NCBI GenBank assembly: GCA_035252155.1
Contig: DATFDL010000641.1
Span: forward strand, 1 to 5,404
Length of the DNA: 5,404 nt
Source: JAICLL01 sp035252155
Lineage (GTDB): Bacteria; Planctomycetota; Planctomycetia; Pirellulales; JAICIG01
Direction of reading: 5' to 3'
Shown here: piece after piece, positions 1-4,176 of the stretch
How the letters are laid out: every line of letters begins with the position of its first letter
Position numbering within the stretch: the stretch's first letter is position 1
Translations under genes and position numbers: made by a program
Notes under the pieces: model-generated
Database searches by the model: none
What the model was told of the DNA's origin: nothing
What the model saw: the letters and a program-made list of their open reading frames with translations, nothing else

Positions 1-1173
1 GCGGCCGTCGGTGTAGCCGCGCTGCACGTCGCGATAGGCGAACATCATGCGGTCGCGGGCCGGCGTGGCGGGGTTTTTGAGCGTGTCGGCAAAATCGAAG
101 CCGTCGCCGCGATTCGGCGAAGCGATGCCGCAACGTTTGCCGAGCGTGGGCAACACGTCGAACAAGTAGACCATCGCCTTGGTGCGCTGGTTCGAGGCCA
201 TGCCCGGCCCGGCGATGATCAGCGGCACGCGTACCGAGTCGTACTCATAGACGCTCTGTTTGCCGATCAGGCCATGACTGCCGCGCGCCACGCCGCTATC
301 GGCGGCAAACACGACGATCGTGTTCTCGGCAAAAGGCGATGCGTCCAATGCATCAAGCACGCGGCCGATCTGCACGTCGAGGTACGAAATGTAGCGGTAG
401 TAGTCGGCGACCAGCTCGCGCACCTGCTCGGGCGTGCGCGGCCACGGCAACAGCTTTTCGTCGCGGACCTCCATCTCGCCATTGTTCCACGGATGCTGCG
501 GCAGAAAGCTCGGTGGCAACGGAATCGTTTGCGCGTCGTAGCGGACGGAGAAATCGTCGGGCACGACGTGCGGATCGTGCGGCGCATCGAACGGCACGTA
601 GGCGAAGAAGGGTCCGCCCTGATGTTCCTTGAGAAAGCGGATGGTCTCATCGGCGAAAACCGCGCAGGCGTGTTGGGGCGCTAGCTTCGCCTCGCCGACC
701 TTACCGGCGGTCACGTTGCGCAGCTTGGCCTGCATGGGGTTGGTCATGCCGCCCGTGAACATCTCACGCGCGATTTGAAAGCTGCGCACGAGCGAGGCGT
801 CGCCGTTGTGCCACTTGCCGCTGACGAACGTGGTATAGCCGGCCTTGGCGAAGGCTTCGGGCCAGGTCGCGTCGCCCAGCAGCTTTTCGTCGGCGTGAAA
901 CAAGTTTTGCCCCGACAGCAGCATGGCGCGCGACGGCACGCAGGTGGCGCCGTGCATGCCGCCTTGCATGTAGGCGCGGTCGAAGGCCAGACCGCGGCGG
1001 ACCAGGCGGTCGAGGTTCGGCGTTTTGATGATCGCGTTGCCCAGCGCGTGGATGGTGTCGGCGCGCTGGTCGTCGGCGAACAACAGCAGCACGTTGGGCC
1101 TGGCCGGCTGCGCCGCGCGAAGCGGCGTCGGCAGGACCAAGCAGGCGACGAAGAGGGCGAAGCCGAATTTCAT
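1..1173 (-). CDS. Exported formylglycine-dependent (type I) sulfatase, C-terminus cut by window edge
   Basis: Hydrolyses sulfate esters, most likely on a sulfated polysaccharide outside the cytoplasm; the substrate cannot be read from the sequence. The frame is open for 391 codons from ATG 1173 to base 1. Residues 1-21 form a short signal peptide (KFG, hydrophobic core, AA before Gln22). The alkaline-phosphatase-like sulfatase fold follows: metal-binding DDQ at 34-36, the signature C78-V-P-S-R82 whose Cys is converted to formylglycine, GKWH at 119-122, APHDPH at 197-202, and D292-S-G then GSHGLIGKQ at 298-306. The SHGLxGK and YE-x-x-x-RVP blocks are typical of the iduronate-2-sulfatase/choline-sulfatase-like branch common in planctomycetes. 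The usual C-terminal subdomain, probably 80 or more residues, lies outside the window. No Shine-Dalgarno is seen before the ATG. A 32-codon ORF ends 27 bases upstream and may share its transcript. An anaerobic maturase or FGE would be needed elsewhere in the genome. Confidence 0.95.
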   Translation of the reverse strand, partial: MKFGFALFVACLVLPTPLRAAQPARPNVLLLFADDQRADTIHALGNAIIKTPNLDRLVRRGLAFDRAYMQGGMHGATCVPSRAMLLSGQNLFHADEKLLGDATWPEAFAKAGYTTFVSGKWHNGDASLVRSFQIAREMFTGGMTNPMQAKLRNVTAGKVGEAKLAPQHACAVFADETIRFLKEHQGGPFFAYVPFDAPHDPHVVPDDFSVRYDAQTIPLPPSFLPQHPWNNGEMEVRDEKLLPWPRTPEQVRELVADYYRYISYLDVQIGRVLDALDASPFAENTIVVFAADSGVARGSHGLIGKQSVYEYDSVRVPLIIAGPGMASNQRTKAMVYLFDVLPTLGKRCGIASPNRGDGFDFADTLKNPATPARDRMMFAYRDVQRGYTDGR

Positions 1174-1200
1174 GGTTGCGTATCAATGCCCGTGTGGTTT

Positions 1201-1299
1201 TCAATAGCCGTTCGGGAGCCTTGCGAACAAGGCCGCGAAGGCGAAAATCGTTGTCGCGGCCAGCACGTTTGTCAGACTGAACTGAAGCCGTCGATACAT
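1201..1299 (-). CDS. Putative 32-residue single-pass membrane peptide with planctomycete RRLQFSL start
   Basis: A 32-codon ORF from ATG 1299 to TGA 1201-1203. It begins M-YRRLQFSL, continues with a hydrophobic stretch of about 16 residues (NVLAATTIFAFAALFA) and ends RLPNGY. Many planctomycete proteins start with a basic pair, then QFSL or RFSL, then a membrane segment; that is known from general experience of these genomes and was not searched. The ORF lies 27 bases before the sulfatase ATG on the same strand, so it could be its co-transcribed first gene, a leader peptide, or the N-terminal relic of a longer membrane protein. The frame is also open far upstream (to 1731), but that part lies antisense to the esterase and is not credible. 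There is no clear ribosome binding site. The motif, not ORF length, is the reason for calling it. Confidence 0.45.
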   Translation of the reverse strand: MYRRLQFSLTNVLAATTIFAFAALFARLPNGY

Positions 1300-1305
1300 G
1301 CGTTG

Positions 1306-1334
1306 ATCGTACCGCGCCGATGCGGTTGCGTGAA
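1306..1334 (-). promoter_or_regulatory. Candidate sigma-70-like promoter for the peptide/sulfatase pair
   Basis: On the minus strand TTCACG (1334-1329) is followed after 17 bases by TACGAT (1311-1306); each hexamer matches the consensus at four of six positions. The -10 box ends only six bases before the ATG at 1299. Transcription would therefore start at or near that ATG, giving a leaderless peptide mRNA or a 5' leader of about 125 bases for the sulfatase. This is pattern matching only; planctomycete promoters are poorly defined. Confidence 0.25.
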
Positions 1335-1346
1335 GAATCGCGAACC

Positions 1347-1376
1347 TTGGCTTTGTGGTCGCATCGAGGGTAAGAT
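1347..1376 (+). promoter_or_regulatory. Candidate sigma-70-like promoter for the esterase
   Basis: TTGGCT at 1347-1352 and TAAGAT at 1371-1376 are separated by 18 bases, each matching four of six consensus positions. The -10 box lies 31 bases before the esterase ATG at 1408, a reasonable leader length. It sits in the short divergent region between this gene and the minus-strand peptide/sulfatase pair, so a regulator binding here could affect both directions. Evidence is consensus similarity and position only. Confidence 0.3.
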
Positions 1377-1407
1377 GCACCGGTCCCTCCAACAAAGACG
1401 CACTCCC

Positions 1408-2406
1408 ATGAACTCGACGAAACTTAAAACGCTGATCAGCTTGACGCTCTTGCTCGCGGCAACGAGCGCTCTGGGGCAGGGGCTCGACGATTTTTACAAA
1501 TTGGGTCCAGATTCCTTGGAGCAGGAAGGTGTGCCGCATGGAAAGATGGTCGGACCGCGGACACTTCCGTGCAACGTCTATCCGGGCACGGCTCATACCT
1601 ATTGGGTCTACGTGCCCGCACAATACGACGCGTCGCAGCCGGCCAGCCTGATGGTTTTCAACGACGGACAGGCGTTCAAGAACGAGCAGGGCGACGTCCG
1701 CGCCCAAAACGTTATCGACAACCTGATCCACCGCCGCGAGATTCCGGTCATGATCGCGGTGTTCATCAATCCGGGAAGAACGCCGGAGCAGCCCGAGCCG
1801 TCGCCGCGGGACTGGGGCGACCGCTCGACCAACCGCCCGACCGAATACAACACGCCCGACGACAAATACGCCCGAATCATCTGCGACGAGTTATTGCCCG
1901 TGCTATCGAAGGAGTACAACATCTCGACCGACCCCGACGCGCGCGGCATCTGTGGGGCCAGCTCGGGCGCGATTGCGGCCTTCTCGGTCGCCTGGGAGCG
2001 GCCCGATCAATTCCGCAAAGTCATCAGCATGGTGGGCAGCTTCGTCAACCTGCGCGGCGGCGACGTTTATCCAGGGCGTGTGTTGGCCGGCGAAAAGAAG
2101 CCGATCCGCGCCTTCTTTCAAGACGGTCGCAACGACAACCGCGGCGTGCGCCGGGGCGGCGACTACGATCCGCGGCGCGACTGGTTTTTGCAGAACGTCC
2201 GCCTGGTCGATGCCCTCACGAAAAAGGGCTACGACGTGAACTACGCCTGGGGCATCGGCCTGCACGGCCAAAAGCAAGGCGGCGCCATCTTTCCCGACAT
2301 GATGCGCTGGATCTGGCGCGATCACCACGTTTCGACGGATGTCAACGACAAGGTTGAGCGCGCGTTCAATCGACCGGCCGCGAACACAGACGGTCCACAG
2401 CATTGA
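1408..2406 (+). CDS. Exported esterase, enterochelin-esterase/esterase D-like alpha/beta hydrolase
   Basis: A 332-residue serine hydrolase that should cleave an ester bond outside the cytoplasm; acyl groups on polysaccharides, feruloyl esters and siderophore esters are all precedents in this superfamily. Residues 1-23 form a signal peptide (basic KLK, hydrophobic SLTLLLAATSA, then ALG before Gln24). A substituted-ester N-terminal strand region (TYWVYVPAQYD, 64-74) leads to FNDGQAF at 84-90. The nucleophile elbow is G183-A-S185-S-G187. Q238-DGRND is the conserved loop after the core and likely supplies the acid (Asp239 or Asp243). His286 in GLHGQKQGGA is the likely catalytic His. It ends in the family-typical FPDMMRWIWRD. 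Length is normal for the family. ATG 1408 is chosen because it opens directly into the signal peptide; the frame is open upstream to 775, but that part is antisense to the sulfatase. No clear Shine-Dalgarno precedes it. A perfect hairpin follows about 50 bases after the stop. Confidence 0.92.
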   Translation: MNSTKLKTLISLTLLLAATSALGQGLDDFYKLGPDSLEQEGVPHGKMVGPRTLPCNVYPGTAHTYWVYVPAQYDASQPASLMVFNDGQAFKNEQGDVRAQNVIDNLIHRREIPVMIAVFINPGRTPEQPEPSPRDWGDRSTNRPTEYNTPDDKYARIICDELLPVLSKEYNISTDPDARGICGASSGAIAAFSVAWERPDQFRKVISMVGSFVNLRGGDVYPGRVLAGEKKPIRAFFQDGRNDNRGVRRGGDYDPRRDWFLQNVRLVDALTKKGYDVNYAWGIGLHGQKQGGAIFPDMMRWIWRDHHVSTDVNDKVERAFNRPAANTDGPQH

Positions 2407-2455
2407 GACGCGGATCGCGCAGGCCGGAAAAAGAAGGCCGCTTGGAGGGCCGGCG

Positions 2456-2546
2456 ATGCTGCCCCGAAGGGGCAGCATAGAACAGCCAGGGGCAACGCCC
2501 CTGGACACCGTTTACGCGCGATTAGTCGTAGAAGCCCCAACGGGGC
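2456..2546 (+). repeat. REP-like composite repeat, copy 1 (three hairpins)
   Basis: Three perfect hairpins lie in a row. Hairpin A has ten-base arms at 2456-2465 and 2469-2478 around loop GAA, with core gccccgaaggggc. Hairpin B is ccaggggcaacgcccctgg at 2486-2504 with loop AAC. Hairpin C is gccccaacggggc at 2534-2546 with loop AAC. The same three units with the same loops recur in reverse orientation at 2909-2992. Hairpin A lies 50 bases after the esterase stop and might act in transcript 3'-end formation or protection, but there is no T-tract. The repeat ends 16 bases before the transposase remnant. The arrangement is that of REP/BIME elements mobilised by RAYT transposases. Confidence 0.85.
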
Positions 2547-2561
2547 GCAATCAACCAGGAG

Positions 2562-2861
2562 TTGTGTCATCACGTCCACATCTTGTTTGTTCTTACGCGG
2601 ACAATGGCCATTAGTTCGGTCGTCGAAGAGGTGAAGACCGGTTCATCGAAGTGGATCAAAACCATGAATCCGGCATTCCTGAATTTCCACTGGCAAGCAG
2701 GCTATGGTGCTTTTTCCATCGGTCAATCGGGAGTCGATCGCCTCAAACAATACATCGCGCGCCAGCACGAGCATCATCAAGGACAATCATTTCAGGATGA
2801 ATTTCGTGAGCTTCTAACACGCTACGAAATACCCTTTGATGAACGGTACGTGTGGGATTGA
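2562..2861 (+). pseudogene. REP-associated tyrosine transposase (RAYT, IS200-like Y1/HUH), N-terminally truncated
   Basis: A 99-residue frame from TTG 2562 to TGA 2859-2861. Y1 transposases of this family nick single-stranded DNA at hairpins through a tyrosine and an HUH metal site. Here H4-V-H6 followed by ILFVL is the HUH strand. VVEEVKTGSSKWIKT (20-34) is the family's conserved helix and basic segment, and FHWQAGYGAFS (42-52) is its hallmark. Tyr64 in QYIARQHEHH is the likely nucleophile. The end, FDERYVWD, is the normal C-terminus. Full-length members are about 150 residues and carry roughly 50-60 residues before the HUH strand; these are absent. Upstream the frame runs only ten codons into the repeat before a TAG at 2529. 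Without the first strands and helix it is probably inactive, although both catalytic motifs survive. Hairpin repeats flank it on both sides, so it is probably the degenerate source or partner of those repeats. Confidence 0.85.
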
Positions 2862-2908
2862 TCGGCGCTTGACTCGTTACGGCCCCTCGGCGCCGCTCCG
2901 CCTCTGAC

Positions 2909-2992
2909 GCCCCGTTGGGGCTGACGACCGGTTCGTTCGGGGCGAAATCCAGGGGCGTTGCCCCTGGCTATTCTCTCGCGCCCCTTCGGGGC
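2909..2992 (-). repeat. REP-like composite repeat, copy 2, inverted relative to copy 1
   Basis: Read on the minus strand it has the same order as copy 1: gccccGAAggggc (2992-2980), ccaggggcAACgcccctgg (2967-2949) and gccccAACggggc (2921-2909). Stems and loop triplets are identical to copy 1 in the core. The A-to-B spacer is 12 bases in both copies and the B-to-C spacer is 27 bases here against 29. The spacers themselves are only partly alike, so selection or copying acts on the hairpins. Copies 1 and 2 point toward each other around the transposase remnant, a BIME-like inverted pair. Confidence 0.85.
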
Positions 2993-3131
2993 AGTCGCTC
3001 GGGCCATTGGTTCGGCCACGAAAAATACCGGATCTCGCAACACTGCACGAAACTCGATCCATGGACTCCGCGTCATCGCGCGACTCGATCGTGCGGCCGT
3101 TTTCTCCTTTTTCGCCAGGCGCATCGCCTAG
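2993..3131. other. Intergenic spacer between repeat copy 2 and the SUKH gene
   Basis: I see no gene here. Directly after the repeat, the minus-strand sequence around 3000-3020 (ggccg ... ggccc) loosely resembles the segment before copy 1 (2439-2452), suggesting the repeated unit extends somewhat beyond the hairpins. The right end holds a small hairpin described separately. Confidence 0.5.
3115..3131 (-). terminator. Small hairpin directly after the SUKH stop codon
   Basis: On the minus strand CTAGGCG-ATG-CGCCTGG forms a seven-pair stem with one G-U pair and a three-base loop, starting at the first base after the TAG. It is followed by an A-rich, not T-rich, run, so it is not a standard intrinsic terminator. 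A wider 12-base palindrome gcctagctaggc (3126-3137) overlaps the stop codon. Function as a 3'-end structure is a guess. Confidence 0.25.
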
Positions 3132-3704
3132 CTAGGCGGCCTCATTGTACGGTTGCAAGCTGTCGATGAATGCTTTGAAGCTTCGCGCAACCAGGTAGAT
3201 ATCTTCAAATCCTTCGGGTTTCTTCGGAAGTCTCCCTTCCCGACGCAGGTAAAGGTACTGGCGGATTTCCGGCGCGAGATGTGGCCACTTGGAGAAATCC
3301 TCGTCCGACCATGACGAACGACCGTAATGATCTCTCACGAACACATGCCCAACATACGGCTCGGCGCAGAACAGCCAGAACATCCGGCCGAGACACTCGC
3401 TTCCGAGGGCAATGATCTCCGGCGCGCCCTCGATGAATTCGGTCATTTCGCCAATTTCATCTTCGTGAAATCCAAAGAACCCTGTGATGATGGTCGAGCT
3501 GCCGAACGGGGTCGGCTCGATCATAGGGCAGACCGCGGTGCCCTGCACGCCGCCGTGGCAGGCCAGAAATGACCGAAAGTCAGCAGGCAGGTTGAGACCG
3601 AATCGACTCTCGAACTCGTGGACAAGCTTCTCCGAAGGGCGCGTGTGGCCCTCTGGAAGTCCGAACCCGACCACCGCCAGTTTGCCTACGAAGTTCTCAG
3701 CCAT
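3132..3704 (-). CDS. SMI1/KNR4 (SUKH) family protein
   Basis: A cytoplasmic protein of 190 residues with no signal or membrane segment. SUKH proteins are single-domain binders; many bacterial members are immunity proteins against polymorphic or contact-dependent toxins, while others have no known partner. Visible family marks: LPADFRSFLACHGG (39-52, the usual LPxDYxxFLxxxNGG), GFFGF (75-79), a central ALGSECLGRMFWLF strand, and the C-terminal IYLVARSFKAFIDSL, typical of the end of the domain. ATG 3704 was chosen; a GTG two codons upstream (3710) is an alternative giving 192 residues. No good ribosome binding site precedes either, but the upstream short ORF on this strand ends at 3686, 19 bases inside this gene, so translation may be coupled. 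The frame is open back to a TGA at 3750-3752 and, before that stop, reads as the C-terminus of an antitoxin-like protein. No nuclease or secretion gene lies nearby, so an immunity role is unproven. Confidence 0.88.
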   Translation of the reverse strand: MAENFVGKLAVVGFGLPEGHTRPSEKLVHEFESRFGLNLPADFRSFLACHGGVQGTAVCPMIEPTPFGSSTIITGFFGFHEDEIGEMTEFIEGAPEIIALGSECLGRMFWLFCAEPYVGHVFVRDHYGRSSWSDEDFSKWPHLAPEIRQYLYLRREGRLPKKPEGFEDIYLVARSFKAFIDSLQPYNEAA

Positions 3705-3892
3705 GAGCACATCATCGTATCCATCCCAGTCGTCGTGTTTGAGCCGTTCTCACGCCAGTGCCTCGAGCTCTTCCCGCGTCCAGGGACTATCATCATATCG
3801 ACGTGCGCGAGGCGTTGGAATTCCTGCACGCGGAGCAGGACGAACGTCTCGTCGGTCAGCGCTTGTGCTTGCTGTTCCGTAAGTTCGATCAT
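3686..3892 (-). pseudogene. Antitoxin-like small protein gene, frameshifted and carrying an internal stop in the original frame
   Basis: From ATG 3892 the frame reads M-IELTEQQAQALTDET, then FVLLRVQEFQRLAHVD, and ends after 68 codons at TAG 3686. The start resembles small planctomycete and cyanobacterial antitoxin-like proteins (IELTEQQ..AL, then VVDPRTxETYVLVRxxxYERL). The VVDPR portion seems missing here. After about 3798 the frame turns into an implausible sequence, while the next frame gives YDDSPWTREELEALA, then TGA, then ERLKHDDWDGYDD, which is how such proteins normally continue. I infer loss of one base near 3797-3798 and a Trp TGG changed to TGA at 3750-3752. An alternative is that the 68-residue product is real and the likeness of the other frame is residual. 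A strong Shine-Dalgarno remains. No toxin gene (MazF/PemK, RelE or PIN type) follows; a SUKH gene does. Confidence 0.6.
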
Positions 3893-3900
3893 GGTTGGTT

Positions 3901-3907
3901 CCTCCCC
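3901..3907 (-). promoter_or_regulatory. Strong Shine-Dalgarno of the antitoxin-like gene
   Basis: GGGGAGG on the minus strand lies eight bases before ATG 3892. It is the best ribosome binding site in the window. It decides the start: the longer in-frame ATG at 4015 would place a low-complexity Arg/Ala-rich extension in front of the recognisable IELTEQQ beginning. Confidence 0.65.
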
Positions 3908-4176
3908 GTTATGATACCATCTCCTGGCACGTAGCCGAAGCGCTAGAGCCAAAACCAAGCAAGCCGCGGCGAAGGCGGCCGCCCGACGGATCGGCCGCCA
4001 AACGGTGGGCAGCAAACAGTGGCCGGAACCCTTCTCGTTCTTTTCTCGCTTGCGTGGCGTCTCTTGCCGTCGGGGTGCTGCATTCTTTCGCTGTTGCGTA
4101 TAAGATCAACTTTGGTTGATGGTTCGAATTGTCGATGTGGGCAAGGCGTGATGCGCGATACGCACCGCGAGGCTCG
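3908..4176. other. Divergent intergenic region with an 8-bp inverted repeat
   Basis: No convincing gene on either strand. An inverted repeat ggcggccg (3974-3981) and cggccgcc (3992-3999), with a ten-base loop, could be an operator or simply reflect GC-rich sequence. A TATAAG at 4099-4104 resembles a -10 box for the downstream gene, but no good -35 is found at 16-18 bases. The stretch immediately before 4177 is in frame with the cytochrome gene from 4120 onward, and an ATG at 4135 is an alternative start. Confidence 0.4.

Noticed and set aside
1120..1173. Lipoprotein lipobox in the sulfatase signal peptide (FVAC at residues 8-11)
   Set aside because: The Cys sits in the middle of the hydrophobic core and is too close to the N-terminus; a signal peptidase I site at AA before Gln22 fits better.
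775..1407. In-frame upstream extension of the esterase, giving a 543-residue protein
   Set aside because: It lies antisense to the well-supported sulfatase, and the signal peptide starts exactly at ATG 1408.
1300..1731. Minus-strand open frame leading into the 32-residue peptide
   Set aside because: It is antisense to the esterase and has no recognisable sequence before YRRLQFSL at 1299.
1569..2357. Long plus-strand frame of 262 codons inside the esterase
   Set aside because: It is an Arg/Pro-rich out-of-frame shadow of the esterase, typical of GC-rich coding DNA.
2456..2478. Intrinsic terminator for the esterase
   Set aside because: The stem is perfect, but there is no T-tract and the same hairpin recurs as part of the composite repeat at 2980-2992, so it is better explained as a repeat.
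2456..2992. CRISPR array
   Set aside because: Only two units, in opposite orientation, with no regular direct repeats or spacers and no cas gene.
3893..4015. N-terminal extension of the antitoxin-like gene with an apparent membrane helix
   Set aside because: The strong Shine-Dalgarno before ATG 3892 and the family-like IELTEQQ start favour the shorter form; the extension is Ala/Arg/Leu-rich by GC bias.
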